A stretch of 59,591 nucleotides of DNA from assembly GCA_020073265.1 (NCBI GenBank), contig JAIQFN010000037.1, forward strand, positions 1 to 59,591, given 5' to 3'. Source of the stretch: Terriglobia bacterium. GTDB lineage: Bacteria; Acidobacteriota; Terriglobia; Bryobacterales; Bryobacteraceae. A program made the translations under genes and the position numbers. The stretch's first letter is position 1; every line of letters begins with the position of its first letter. The notes under the pieces were generated by a model. It was not told where the DNA came from. It did not search any database and was given only the letters and a program-made list of their open reading frames with translations. Below, piece after piece: positions 35,291 to 44,796 of the stretch.

Positions 35291-37267
35291 TTAGCGGATC
35301 GGAAAGCGACGCCCATGAGCCGCGGTCTGGCGCTTGTGCGGAACGGCCGCGGCGGTTGGCGATTTCAGGTAGAGCTTGGCCTCGGACGTGTACGCGTCCG
35401 GTGTGCCGACGTTGACCCACACCAGGCCGGACGGCACGCCGTCCGGGACAACGAAGTTGATCTGATAGAGTCCCGTGAATCCGGGCGCCAGCCCCTTGAA
35501 ATTCACGGTGGCTTTGTGGAAGTCGCCATCCAGGTCCTGGATCTCGACGCCCACATCCGCGTTGGCGGTAACGAGGCTGCCGTCGGTAGGCGCGCCCACG
35601 CCATCGCCGATCGCGGGAGTCACCAGTCCCAGCCCGGTCACATAGAGCAGCATCGTTTCACCGGGTTTCGCGGGATTGTCGGGAGTGACCACTGAGAAGT
35701 CGGCGTGCCGGACCGCGGCCGGACCCACGCCGCTCGGAAAGCTACCGCCATTGCTGTTGAGCGCAAACACGCCCGGCGCGGTATGGTTCGTGTATAGCGT
35801 CACCTTGTTGGAAAGCACACTGTTGTTGCTTACCTGAAAGGTCACGTACGGATCGGAGATCCCAAACGGAACAATCAGATTGATCTGGTTGGAGCTCACA
35901 TATTGCAGCGGCGCCAGCCGCCCGTTGGCCGTCACCTGCACGCCCCCCAGGTTCGTGTTCAGCGGAAGACTTGGCGCCTGAAGCGTCATTGAGGACAGGC
36001 GCGACCCGAACAACGACACGAATTCGCCCGGCGCCACCGAATTGGTGATCGGCGCGAAGCTGGCGGCGTTCCAGACCTTCACCGGGTCAATGAATACGTC
36101 GGTTCCGACGTGGTCCGCGGCGCGCAAGCCTACCGTTAGCAGGTAAAAGTCGGAGCGCCCAATCTGAAGCGCGGCTTGGCCGTTCGCCCCGAGTATATCT
36201 TCGAACAAGTCGGATTGGAACGCGCCGCTGGAGTCCAGATCATAAGACCCGTCGGCGGTATAGTCGTAGGCATTCTGGTTGAAGAAGGCCAGCCGCCGTT
36301 GCGAGATCGTGGTTCCCGCACTCCCCAGCGCCAGGGTGGACCCTGAAAAGCAACCGACAGCGTTGTTGCCGTTGGAAACATCGAAGGCGTCGTTTTGGAG
36401 CGCGGCGACGAAATACGTCCCTTCGTAGTTGTTGTTGGAAACGCCGGAGCCGGCTTGGATGGCCACGATGACGTCGAAGCCGCTGGCGCTTCCGGCCACC
36501 AGGATGCTGCCGTCTTTCGAAACACCCAGGATCTTCTGGCCGCTCAGCAGAGCGCTGCCGGGACTGGATGCGGTCGGGAACGTGACCGTTCCGCTGCCGT
36601 TCGCGCCGATCGAATAGGTGACGCCCGCCAGGCTCTGAGTGGTGTTGGCGCTGCCCTGGTTGGCCATGGCCCCGTTCACGCTGAGGGTTCCGAAGCTCCC
36701 GGCGCCATTAGAGGTGAGCGCGAAATAGCCGTCCCGCACCTGGGACGCGTTGCCCCCCAGAAAATCGATGAAGCCGGCGCGATAGCTGCCTTGGACGCTG
36801 CCGTTGGAATCGCCCGTGCCGGCGGGTATGGCGACGAAGATATCGCGGTAGGTGGTTTCGGTCGAGCTGGCTACGATCGCCGCCGGTCCCTGGGCGCCCA
36901 CCGCGCCGAAAACGACGTCCTGGCCGTCGATGGGGTTTTGAATCTGCGCCAGCCCGTTGGGCTGGACGGCATACTGGCCGCTAGTGGAGTAGGACTGCGC
37001 GCTGCCCGCTTGCGTATCCATCTTCTGGCCGGAAAACGTGTAGTTTCCGTTGCCGTCAAATGTCATGGTGCCGGTCAGGCTGATCGCTCGGCCCACCGCG
37101 CTGGTGTTCTGATCCAGGTTGGTGAGCACCACCTGGCGAACGAAGTAGTCGCCCTTCAGCGTTGCGTTGCCGCTGTTATCGAAGCTCTGCGCCGCCAGCG
37201 GGATGCCAACCGCCAGGATGGCGGTGAGGCCAAGAACAGGGTTTGCACTACTACGAGTCATCATCAT
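35291..37267 (-). CDS. secreted protein with C-terminal TIGR03437 (Solibacter) domain
   Basis: The 658-residue protein has a signal peptide near its start (NPVLGLTAILAVGIPLAAQS). The first ~390 residues are beta-rich, with Gly/Ser/Asn-rich strands and no motif I recognise. From about residue 396 to 640 comes the TIGR03437 domain: VWNAASFAPITNSVAPGEFV, LGGVQVTANGRLAPLQYVS, NPAKPGETMLLYVTGLG and GFTGLYQINFVVPDGVPSG. This domain is typical of Solibacter usitatus and relatives. I take the first of the ATG triplet at 37267; a start eight codons earlier (37291) is possible. The last ~20 residues are basic. Confidence 0.85.
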   Translation of the reverse strand: MMMTRSSANPVLGLTAILAVGIPLAAQSFDNSGNATLKGDYFVRQVVLTNLDQNTSAVGRAISLTGTMTFDGNGNYTFSGQKMDTQAGSAQSYSTSGQYAVQPNGLAQIQNPIDGQDVVFGAVGAQGPAAIVASSTETTYRDIFVAIPAGTGDSNGSVQGSYRAGFIDFLGGNASQVRDGYFALTSNGAGSFGTLSVNGAMANQGSANTTQSLAGVTYSIGANGSGTVTFPTASSPGSALLSGQKILGVSKDGSILVAGSASGFDVIVAIQAGSGVSNNNYEGTYFVAALQNDAFDVSNGNNAVGCFSGSTLALGSAGTTISQRRLAFFNQNAYDYTADGSYDLDSSGAFQSDLFEDILGANGQAALQIGRSDFYLLTVGLRAADHVGTDVFIDPVKVWNAASFAPITNSVAPGEFVSLFGSRLSSMTLQAPSLPLNTNLGGVQVTANGRLAPLQYVSSNQINLIVPFGISDPYVTFQVSNNSVLSNKVTLYTNHTAPGVFALNSNGGSFPSGVGPAAVRHADFSVVTPDNPAKPGETMLLYVTGLGLVTPAIGDGVGAPTDGSLVTANADVGVEIQDLDGDFHKATVNFKGLAPGFTGLYQINFVVPDGVPSGLVWVNVGTPDAYTSEAKLYLKSPTAAAVPHKRQTAAHGRRFPIR

Positions 37268-37370
37268 CGATCTGGACGCCTCTCTGAACATAACAGTTTC
37301 CAGCCAGATCGAGCGCTACGGCGTCGCGCCAGCATGGGTGAGGGCTGGCATCCTGCGTGCTAGGGATCTG

Positions 37371-37757
37371 ATGATGCGAACCGTTGCGGTTTTGCTGTCA
37401 GTCACGCTCGCTGCGGGTGTCTGTAGCGGCCAGCCGCCCGTCCCTGCTCGATCCATCGGGGAGCGGCTGCGCGCCATTGCGCCGGATACCCCGGTAGAGG
37501 TGCGGCTTCTGGACCATTCGCAGCTCCGCGGATGGATCGGCGACGTTTCGGACAGCGACTTCGTGCTGAGCCATGAAGTGAAGCGTCAGTTGCAGCGTTC
37601 GCGGATCCGGATCGACCAGGTGCGCGAGGTGAAGGTGGTCAAGAACGTGAAGCCCAGCCATACCACGCGCAACATTCTCATCGGAGTGGGGATCGCGGTT
37701 GCCGTGATCGGTGGCCTCCTGGCGGCGGCTGCGGCGAGCGGTCCGGTTGTGTATTGA
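37371..37757 (+). CDS. small exported or membrane protein (128 aa)
   Basis: Two consecutive ATGs (37371, 37374) follow an AGGGA. The protein has a signal peptide (VAVLLSVTLAAGVCSGQ), a short beta-strand region with LLDHSQLRGWIGDVSDSDF that resembles an Sm-like fold, and a C-terminal Gly/Ala-rich membrane segment (IGVGIAVAVIGGLLAAAAAS). There is no family I can name. Divergent from the TIGR03437 gene (103 bases between starts). Confidence 0.65.
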   Translation: MMRTVAVLLSVTLAAGVCSGQPPVPARSIGERLRAIAPDTPVEVRLLDHSQLRGWIGDVSDSDFVLSHEVKRQLQRSRIRIDQVREVKVVKNVKPSHTTRNILIGVGIAVAVIGGLLAAAAASGPVVY

Positions 37758-37838
37758 AGGTCCTGCCCATGCCGCCGGCGCCGATGGGTTGGCGGAAGTG
37801 GTCTACTCAAGCGGGCTCCTCCTACCGATAGTAGGGAC

Positions 37839-38699
37839 GTGTTTCGGGCAGCGCTTCAGTCCGGGCTCGGCCTAACGGTGGCGGCAGTCCTGCAATGGTT
37901 GCCGTGCCCGGCCAGCGATGTCCAAGGCGAAAAGATCCTGCTGCGCGACGGCATGCCCTTCGTGGATGTCAGGATCAATGGGCGCGGACCATTTCGAATG
38001 CTGCTCGATACCGGCACCGCAGCCTGCATGCTCACGCCGGACGCAGCTCGGAAGGCGGGACTGGTCTACGACCATCGCTCCATCCTGACGACGCTGGCGG
38101 GCGAGAAGATCATCCCCGGCGATTCGAACACTCACATTCAGGTTGGTGAAGCCAGCGAGACCGGCGTCGAAGCCGTCGTCACCGAATTGCCCGCGGTGCG
38201 CGCGCTGGATCCAAAGGCCGATGGTGTTCTGGGGCGCAGTTTTCTGGGAAGATCCGCCTACCTGATCGACTATGGACATAAGCGATTGTGGCTGGGCAGC
38301 GACGCCGTGCGGCAGGCGGACCGTTTGCCCGTCGCGGTCACCGCTCCGGAATCGGACGGGCGGACCCTTTTGCCGGTGAGGCTGGAGCCGGGCGGAAGGG
38401 CCTGGCGCCTGACCTTGGACAGCGGCGCCAGCAACCTGGTGGTGGATTGCGCCGAACGCTGCCCTCCGATCCACGAAGTTCAACCGGGCAGCCGGCTGAT
38501 AACGTTTGTGGGAGAACGGTCTGTGGTGCAAGGCTTGTTGCGGCACGTCGAGGTCGGCGGTCATTCTATGCCTGCTGCGGAAGCCGTGCTGGTGGACTCC
38601 CGGCCGTCCGGTTCGGGCGACGAGGGAGTGTTGCCTGCCAAGTGGTTCTCGGCGGTCTACGTAAACGACAAACTGGTGCGATTCGCCGCCGCTCGTTAG
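37839..38699 (+). CDS. double retropepsin-like aspartic protease, exported
   Basis: The 286-residue protein has two retropepsin-type halves. The first active-site loop is LLDTGTA (Asp57), the second TLDSGAS (Asp194), each followed by the usual beta-strand block. Bacterial proteins of this layout are aspartyl proteases that cut periplasmic or surface proteins; proteolysis is not proved here. A signal peptide with the GTG start at 37839 precedes them; GTAGGGAC lies upstream. The end overlaps the convergent HEAT-repeat gene by four bases. Confidence 0.8.
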   Translation: MFRAALQSGLGLTVAAVLQWLPCPASDVQGEKILLRDGMPFVDVRINGRGPFRMLLDTGTAACMLTPDAARKAGLVYDHRSILTTLAGEKIIPGDSNTHIQVGEASETGVEAVVTELPAVRALDPKADGVLGRSFLGRSAYLIDYGHKRLWLGSDAVRQADRLPVAVTAPESDGRTLLPVRLEPGGRAWRLTLDSGASNLVVDCAERCPPIHEVQPGSRLITFVGERSVVQGLLRHVEVGGHSMPAAEAVLVDSRPSGSGDEGVLPAKWFSAVYVNDKLVRFAAAR

Positions 38700-39673
38700 G
38701 CTGGGCGGAATTCGCGATCGAACACGCCCTGGAGCGCCGCGCTTGCCCGCTTCCTGACACTGGCTTCCAGACGCGCGCGCACGGCTTCGTCCCGGCCATA
38801 GATGGCCAGCGCGGCAATCGCATCCGCCGCCACCCGTTCGCTCGCCTCGCCCACTTGCCCGAGCAGGAACTCGACCGCTTCGTCCAGCCGCAGCATCGCC
38901 ATCGCCAGCAGCAACGTCCGGCGCCGCTCGGCCCGCGCGGTATCTTCCCAAGCCTGTCGCAGCAGCGGAAACGCAGCGGCCAGGTGCGATTCCCCGAGCG
39001 CGAATGCCGCCGCTTCCGCGATTTCGTCCGACCCGCCGCGCGCAAAATCCGCAACGAACTCGAGCGACGGCGCCGGCGACAGCCGCAGCAGCGCCGCGAA
39101 ACATTCGGCCGTCACTTCGACCTTGGAATCACCCATGAGAGCCTTCAAGCGCAGCAGCAACACGCCTTCCGAAGACCCGGAGTCGGCGATGGCCCGGACC
39201 GCTCCGGCTCGCGCCGCGGGCTCGGAATCCACCAGCAGCTTCACGCACTCCTGCAGCGCATCGGAGTACCCCATGCGAGCCAGACCCTGCGCGCACAGCC
39301 CCCGCAACTCGGCCGCCGCATCCACCGGGGGTCCGAAACTGGCTTCCATCTGCACGTGCTTCACACCCAGGAAGTAAACCCGCGCGGCCGACTGGTCCAA
39401 GGCAACCAGCGCCCGGGCAATCGCAATGAGCGCCTTGCAGCCCGGGTCGCGCTTGGCGGGATCGGCCATCAATTCCAGGAAAGCCTCGGTCATCTCCTGC
39501 GCGATCGCGATCGCCTCCAGCCGCTCCGCCGTGCCGGCCGCCGCCGCCACCACATGATTACTTTTGTGCCGCAGGAACGGCGCCAGATCCCGTTTCAAAT
39601 CATACTGTTCAGGCGCCTCGCGGATTGCTTTGATGGCCAGCAATGCGTCTTCGGTGGACCGGGGCTTTGCCAC
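38696..39673 (-). CDS. HEAT-repeat protein
   Basis: The 325-residue protein is almost wholly alpha-helical with repeated ~31-residue units such as SEPAARAGAVRAIADSGSSE, EIAEAAAFALGESHLAAAF and RVAADAIAALAIYGRDEAV, the HEAT pattern (PBS-lyase-like). No signal peptide. Such proteins act as scaffolds; no further function can be given. The start is GTG 39673. It is divergent from lolA with about 160 bases between. That stretch has three in-frame ATGs (39684, 39699, 39773), which are weaker lolA starts. Confidence 0.75.
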   Translation of the reverse strand: MAKPRSTEDALLAIKAIREAPEQYDLKRDLAPFLRHKSNHVVAAAAGTAERLEAIAIAQEMTEAFLELMADPAKRDPGCKALIAIARALVALDQSAARVYFLGVKHVQMEASFGPPVDAAAELRGLCAQGLARMGYSDALQECVKLLVDSEPAARAGAVRAIADSGSSEGVLLLRLKALMGDSKVEVTAECFAALLRLSPAPSLEFVADFARGGSDEIAEAAAFALGESHLAAAFPLLRQAWEDTARAERRRTLLLAMAMLRLDEAVEFLLGQVGEASERVAADAIAALAIYGRDEAVRARLEASVRKRASAALQGVFDREFRPA

Positions 39674-39835
39674 CCAGCCATTATGCCCACAAAATCAATG
39701 ACTTACAACCACGAAAGCCGGGTGCCGCGCGCTAGAACAGCAGCGCCAGCGCACTTTCGAACCACAGAACCAATGAACCAAGCAACCAAAGAACTTAGCC
39801 TGCACACGTACGCCCCTGGAAACGTCAAAGAATAT

Positions 39836-40471
39836 GTGAAGCGCTTTGGGTTATTGGTGTCCCTTGCCGTGCTACCGCTCCAGGCGGCTGATGTCGACCT
39901 GAAAACTCTGCTCAAGGGCATCGAGCAGCGCTACAACCGCGCGCAAACCTTGAAAGTGCAGTTCAACGAATCGTACAGCGTTCAGGGACGGCCGCGAAAA
40001 AGCGAGTCCGGCGAGCTGACGCTGCGCAAACCGGGGCGCATGCGCTGGGACTACACCGAGCCGGCCGGCAAGCTGTTCCTCTCCGACGGCAAGGACGTCT
40101 ACCTTTACACGCCCGACGCCCAGCGCGTCGAGAAGACCAAGCTCAAGGCCAGCGAGGACATGCGCGCGCCGCTCGCGTTCCTGCTGGGCAAGCTGGATTT
40201 TTCGAAAGAGTTTCGCGATTTCGATCTGAAGCCCGCGGGCGCCGATTTTCTGGTGGCGGCCCGGGCCAAGAACGACTCGCTGCCTTACGAAAAAATCGAG
40301 ATGCTGGTGACGCCGGACTACCGCATTCAGCGGCTGGTGGTGAACGGGCAGGACCAGTCCATTCTCACCTTCCGCTTCGACAGCGAGAAGCTGAACCCGC
40401 CGGTGGACGACGCGCTGTTCAAGTTCCAGATGCCGGCCGGGGCGACGCTGGTATCCGAAGGAGGCGACTAG
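39836..40471 (+). CDS. lolA: outer-membrane lipoprotein carrier protein LolA
   Basis: The 211-residue periplasmic chaperone moves lipoproteins from the inner to the outer membrane. GTG 39836 is chosen because it begins a textbook signal peptide (MKRFGLLVSLAVLPLQA), while the longer frame upstream is polar and out of character. The LolA core is clear: RYNRAQTLKVQFNESYSVQG, then LRKPGRMRWDYTEPAG, and LFLSDGKDVYLYTP. Its TAG shares its last G with the GTG of the secretion platform gene, so it leads that operon. No LolB or LolCDE is in the window. Confidence 0.9.
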   Translation: MKRFGLLVSLAVLPLQAADVDLKTLLKGIEQRYNRAQTLKVQFNESYSVQGRPRKSESGELTLRKPGRMRWDYTEPAGKLFLSDGKDVYLYTPDAQRVEKTKLKASEDMRAPLAFLLGKLDFSKEFRDFDLKPAGADFLVAARAKNDSLPYEKIEMLVTPDYRIQRLVVNGQDQSILTFRFDSEKLNPPVDDALFKFQMPAGATLVSEGGD

Positions 40472-41676
40472 TGGCCGAGTTCGTCCTCAAGTACGCCGAC
40501 CCGCGCGGTGAAGTCCACCAGCAGGTGGCCGAGGCGGCTACCGAAAAGGACCTGCGTGAGCGCTACTCGCAGCAGGGCTTCCTGGTCTATTCCATCAAGC
40601 CGCGGCACGCGATCGCGGGCGTCTCGGTGGGTGGCGGGCGCAAGAAGATCAACCTCGAGAAGTTCCTGATCTTCAACCAGCAGTTTGTCACCCTGGTGCG
40701 CGCCGGACTGCCGATTCTCAAGGCGCTGGATCTGCTTTCCGAGCGCCTGACCGACGCCAAGCTGGCGCCCTACATCAAGGCCGTCCGCGAAGAAGTGAAA
40801 AACGGAGCGCTGCTGTCGGACGCCTTCGCCGACCAGGGCGTCTTCCCGCCCATCTACGTCACCTCGGTGCTGGCGGGCGAAAAAAGCGGCGCGCTGGGCG
40901 AAGTGCTGGACCGCTTCATTACTTATCAGAAACTGGCGCTGGCGGTGCGCAAGAAGCTGCTGCTCTCGCTGGTCTATCCCGCGCTGCTGATCGTGCTGGT
41001 GATCGCCCTGATGGTGTTTCTGGTGACGTTCGTGGTTCCGAAGTTCGCCGAGCTCTATCAGAGCATGTCGGCGCAACTGCCGGTCGCGACCCAAGTCCTG
41101 ATCGCGGTGGGCACCACGGCGCGCAGCTACATCATCTTCGGCGCGATCGCGCTGATCATAGCGGCTATCGCGTTCCGCTACTGGTCGAAAACCGAGAAGG
41201 GCGAGGAGCGAATGGATCGCTGGAGACTGCGGACGCCGCTGCTCGGCGAAATCTGGATCAAGTACCAGGTGGCGCAGTTCGCCCGCGTGCTCAGCACGCT
41301 GCTGGTGGGCGGCATACCGCTGCTGCACGCCATCGAAACCACGGCCAGCTCGCTGGGCGCGAGGCTATTGAAATCCACTCTGATGCAAGCCAGCAAGATG
41401 GTGAAAGAAGGGCAGTCGCTCTCGTCGGCGCTGGCGCGGACCAAGATTTTCCCCGGGCTGTCGATCGACATGATCGAGGTGGGCGAATCCACCGGCGCGC
41501 TGCCGCAGATGCTGGCCAGCGTGGCCGAGTTTTACGAAGACGACGTCAATACGCGCATGAGCGCGGCGTTGTCGCTGATCGAGCCGGCCATCATGATCTT
41601 CATGGGCTGTTTCGTCAGCTTCGTGCTGGTGGCCCTGTACCTGCCGATCTTCTCCCTGGCGGATTCTTTGCGATGA
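40471..41676 (+). CDS. type II secretion / type IV pilus inner-membrane platform protein (GspF/PilC)
   Basis: The 401-residue polytopic protein has two homologous cytoplasmic helical domains (T2SSF) and three membrane segments. The first has LVRAGLPILKALDLLSERL (residues ~72-90), a motif conserved in GspF/PilC; the second repeats as LLVGGIPLLHAIETTASSL. The platform protein couples ATPase motion to pseudopilin assembly. The start GTG overlaps the lolA stop by one base; the ATPase gene follows after 13 bases. It could belong to a T2SS or a T4P; the neighbours suit both. Confidence 0.92.
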   Translation: MAEFVLKYADPRGEVHQQVAEAATEKDLRERYSQQGFLVYSIKPRHAIAGVSVGGGRKKINLEKFLIFNQQFVTLVRAGLPILKALDLLSERLTDAKLAPYIKAVREEVKNGALLSDAFADQGVFPPIYVTSVLAGEKSGALGEVLDRFITYQKLALAVRKKLLLSLVYPALLIVLVIALMVFLVTFVVPKFAELYQSMSAQLPVATQVLIAVGTTARSYIIFGAIALIIAAIAFRYWSKTEKGEERMDRWRLRTPLLGEIWIKYQVAQFARVLSTLLVGGIPLLHAIETTASSLGARLLKSTLMQASKMVKEGQSLSSALARTKIFPGLSIDMIEVGESTGALPQMLASVAEFYEDDVNTRMSAALSLIEPAIMIFMGCFVSFVLVALYLPIFSLADSLR

Positions 41677-41689
41677 GGACCTGAACACC

Positions 41690-43312
41690 ATGGCGACCAT
41701 TGACCGCATACATCCGGTTGAGCCGATCGACGAGATCGCGCAGGCCAAGGCGCTGGCGGCGCGCTATCGCTGCGAGTACGTCGACCTGCGCGAGGTCCGC
41801 ATCGATCACGACCTGTTCCACTCGGTGCCCGTGGACCTGATGTTCCGCTACAACTTCGTGCCCATCCATTCGCAGGACCGGCACCTGGACATCGCGCTGG
41901 CCGATCCGCGCAACCCGGCGGTGATCGACGAGCTGTCGGTGCTGCTGCAGAAAAAGCTGCGCGTCAAGGTGGCCACGCTGTCGCAGATCTCCGATCTGCT
42001 CAAGAAGACCGAGCAATCCCAGCGCGTGCTGGAAGAGGTGACCGAAGGCTTCACGCTGGACGTGATCGGCGAAGAGGAGAACCAGGACGAAACGCTGTCC
42101 ATCGACAAGCTGACCGCCGACAACGACATCGCGCCGGTGATCAAGCTGGTGGACACCACCATCTTCAACGCCCTGGAGCGGCGCGCCAGCGACATCCACA
42201 TCGAAACGCGCGACCAGGAAGTGGCCATCAAGTACCGCATCGACGGCGTGCTGCACTACGCCATGCCGCCCATCGCCAAGGACTGGCACTCCACCATCAT
42301 TTCGCGCATCAAGGTGATGAGCGAACTCGACATCGCCGAGCGGCGCGTGCCGCAGGACGGCCGCTTCCGGGTGCGCTACAAGACCAGGCTCATCGATTTC
42401 CGCGTTTCCATCATGCCCAACATTCATGGCGAGGACGCCGTGCTGCGCGTGCTCGACAAGGAATCCATGAGCGAGAAGTTCGCCAAGCTATCGCTCGAGG
42501 TGGTGGGCTTCTCCGACATCGACCTGATGAAGTTCCGCCGCTACATCAAGGAGCCCTACGGCATGGTGCTGGTCACCGGGCCCACCGGATCCGGTAAGAC
42601 CACCACGCTGTACGCCGCGGTGAGCGAGATCAAGAACGACGAAGACAAGATCATCACCATCGAAGACCCGGTGGAATACCAGATCAAAGGCATCACGCAG
42701 ATTCCGGTGAACGAGAAGAAGGGGCTGTCGTTCGCGCGCGGGCTGCGCTCCATCCTGCGCCACGACCCCGACAAGATCATGGTGGGCGAGATTCGCGACC
42801 AGGAAACCGCGCAGATCGCCATCAACGCCGCGCTCACCGGCCACCTGGTGTTCACCACCGTTCACGCCAACAACGTGCTGGACGTGCTGGGCCGGTTCCT
42901 CAACATGGGTGTGGAGCCGTACAACTTCGTGTCCGCCCTGAACTGCATCCTGGCGCAGCGGCTGGTGCGTATCATCTGCTCGTATTGCAAAGCGCCGGTG
43001 AAGTATCCGGATTCCTACCTGTTTGAGAGCGGCTTGAATCCGGAAGAATGGCGAGACCTGACGTTCTATGAAGGCACGGGCTGTTTTGAATGCGGCGGCA
43101 CCGGCTTCCGCGGCCGCACCGCGATCCATGAACTGCTGGACTTGAGCGAACGCATCCGGCAGATGATTCTCGACAAACGTCCGGCCACCGAGATCAAGCG
43201 CCAGGCGCGCGACGAAGGCATGACGTTCCTGCGCGAATCGGCGCTCGAGAAGGTGCGCAACGGAGTGACCACGCTGAAGGAGATCAACAAGGTGACGTTC
43301 ATCGAAGGATGA
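41690..43312 (+). CDS. GspE/PulE/PilB-type secretion or pilus assembly ATPase
   Basis: The 540-residue motor ATPase has the N-terminal domain, the Asp box, Walker A GPTGSGKTTTLYA (about 297-309), Walker B IMVGEIRDQETAQIA, and the zinc-binding tetracysteine region CSYCKAPVKY ... CFECGGTGFRGR (about residues 430-475) characteristic of GspE/PilB, which powers polymer assembly rather than retraction. Length and domains are complete. It overlaps the PilM-like gene in ATGA. No PilT-like gene (retraction) is in this window. Confidence 0.95.
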   Translation: MATIDRIHPVEPIDEIAQAKALAARYRCEYVDLREVRIDHDLFHSVPVDLMFRYNFVPIHSQDRHLDIALADPRNPAVIDELSVLLQKKLRVKVATLSQISDLLKKTEQSQRVLEEVTEGFTLDVIGEEENQDETLSIDKLTADNDIAPVIKLVDTTIFNALERRASDIHIETRDQEVAIKYRIDGVLHYAMPPIAKDWHSTIISRIKVMSELDIAERRVPQDGRFRVRYKTRLIDFRVSIMPNIHGEDAVLRVLDKESMSEKFAKLSLEVVGFSDIDLMKFRRYIKEPYGMVLVTGPTGSGKTTTLYAAVSEIKNDEDKIITIEDPVEYQIKGITQIPVNEKKGLSFARGLRSILRHDPDKIMVGEIRDQETAQIAINAALTGHLVFTTVHANNVLDVLGRFLNMGVEPYNFVSALNCILAQRLVRIICSYCKAPVKYPDSYLFESGLNPEEWRDLTFYEGTGCFECGGTGFRGRTAIHELLDLSERIRQMILDKRPATEIKRQARDEGMTFLRESALEKVRNGVTTLKEINKVTFIEG

Positions 43313-44214
43313 CGCCGCCCCGGGCCATGAGCTTGCTGTCCAAACTTTTCAAAGATCCGCCGCCGACCCACGCCTTCGAGCTGTCGGAAGGCGGCATCGC
43401 GTTTGCCGACGTAAGCCAGCCGGCGCAGAGCGGCTTCACGCCCTTCGAAGCCGGCGTGCTGGTGGCTTCTCCGGTCCACGACAACATCCAGCAGCCAGGC
43501 CTGGTGCAGGAGCGCATTCGCGCCAGCGTGGCGTCCAACGGACATCGCAAGCGCCGGGCCGCGCTGATTCTGCCGGACTACTGCGCGCGCGTGGCGGTGC
43601 TCGATTTCGACTCGTTCCCGGACGCGCATGAGGAACGCCAGGCCCTGCTCCGCTTCCGCATGAAGAAGAGCGTGCCCTTCGATGTCGATTCCGCCGTGGT
43701 CAGCTTTTCTGTGCAGCCGCGCCGGGGAGAGGCGAGCCATTCCAAGGTCGAAGTGCTGGCGGCGATCATCGCGGCCGAAATCGTGGCGCGTTATGAAGCT
43801 CCTTTTCGGGGGCTGGGTTTCCAGCCTGGATTTGTCACCACCTCGTCGCTGGCCGCTCTGAACCTCATCCAGCCGGATGAGATCAGCATGCTGGTGAAAC
43901 TGGGCGGGCACGTTCTGTCGGTCGTGGTATTGCAGGGCAGCGCGCTCAAGCTGGCGCGCTCGGTGGAGCTGGACAGCGACCAGGCCGAGGAAATCGAAGC
44001 GGTGCTGCATCCTACGGTCGCGTACGTCGAAGACGAATTGAAAGCGCGGCCCAAGCGAATCTGGCTGGCTGGATTCGGCGCGCGCGGCAGCAGTCTGGCC
44101 CAGCGCTGGCAAACCGAATGGAGCGTGGCGGCGCAGCCCATCGAATCGCGCTTCGGCGCGCCCGGTCCCCACAACGCCGGGTTGCTGGGATATCTGGAAT
44201 CGGTGGCGGGGTAA
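43309..44214 (+). CDS. PilM/GspL-like cytoplasmic assembly protein
   Basis: The 301-residue soluble actin-like protein has the PilM layout: FELSEGGIAFADV at residues ~24-36, LPDYCARVAVLDFDSFPD (~80), FRMKKSVPFD (~115) and the C-terminal LKLARSVELD with a nucleotide-binding domain. PilM binds the tail of PilN and links it to the motor. The ATGA overlap with the ATPase gene and six-base gap to pilN support an operon. A second possible start is Met7 (43327). No transmembrane segment. Confidence 0.82.
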   Translation: MTPPRAMSLLSKLFKDPPPTHAFELSEGGIAFADVSQPAQSGFTPFEAGVLVASPVHDNIQQPGLVQERIRASVASNGHRKRRAALILPDYCARVAVLDFDSFPDAHEERQALLRFRMKKSVPFDVDSAVVSFSVQPRRGEASHSKVEVLAAIIAAEIVARYEAPFRGLGFQPGFVTTSSLAALNLIQPDEISMLVKLGGHVLSVVVLQGSALKLARSVELDSDQAEEIEAVLHPTVAYVEDELKARPKRIWLAGFGARGSSLAQRWQTEWSVAAQPIESRFGAPGPHNAGLLGYLESVAG

Positions 44215-44220
44215 CGAATT

Positions 44221-44796
44221 ATGGCGATTCATGTGCCGATCAATCTGGCAAGCGAGCCGTTCCAGCGGGACCGGCCGATGCTGGTGGGCCTGGGAACGCT
44301 GGCGGCCCTGTGCGGGCTGCTGCTGGCCTATCAGGTTACAGCCATCGTGACCGAACGCGGCCAGGCGTCGGACACCCGGCGTACTATCGATCGCTTGAGC
44401 GCTCAGTTGCATACCGTCGACGGCGAGCAGGCCAAATTGAACGCTACCTTGCGGCTGCCCGACAACGCCGAAGTGCTGGAGCGCAGCCTGTTTCTGAACA
44501 CGCTGATCGAGCGCAAGGCCATCAGTTGGACGAAAATTTTCGCCGATCTCGAAAAGGTGATGCCCTACAACGTGCGGCTGGTGTCGGTGCGGCTTCCCGA
44601 GGTGGATTCCGACAACGCCGTGCTGCTGGACATGTTCGTCGGAGCCAAGGAAGTGCAGCCGGTGCTCGATTTCCTGAAGCGGCTGGAGGAATCGCCGCAA
44701 TTCGGGCCCACCTCGGTGTTGAATTCGGCGCCGCCTTCTCAAACCGATCCGTTCTTCCGATATCACGTGAGCGTACGGTATGCCCAGAAACTTTAA
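44221..44796 (+). CDS. PilN-like (GspL C-terminal-like) membrane assembly protein
   Basis: The 191-residue bitopic protein has a short cytoplasmic N-terminus (HVPINLASEPFQRDRP), a PilN hallmark, then one membrane helix (GTLAALCGLLLAYQVTAIV) and a periplasmic domain. NLAxEPF is the conserved PilM-binding motif in pilus systems. Order M-N-O and spacing match the pilMNO cluster. It overlaps the next gene by 17 bases. Confidence 0.85.
   Translation: MAIHVPINLASEPFQRDRPMLVGLGTLAALCGLLLAYQVTAIVTERGQASDTRRTIDRLSAQLHTVDGEQAKLNATLRLPDNAEVLERSLFLNTLIERKAISWTKIFADLEKVMPYNVRLVSVRLPEVDSDNAVLLDMFVGAKEVQPVLDFLKRLEESPQFGPTSVLNSAPPSQTDPFFRYHVSVRYAQKL

Noticed and set aside
38288-40471. 727-codon frame that ends in lolA
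   Set aside because: Only its last ~211 codons resemble LolA; the upstream part is an Arg/Gly/Ala-rich shadow of the retropepsin and HEAT genes, so the start was set at the GTG 39836.
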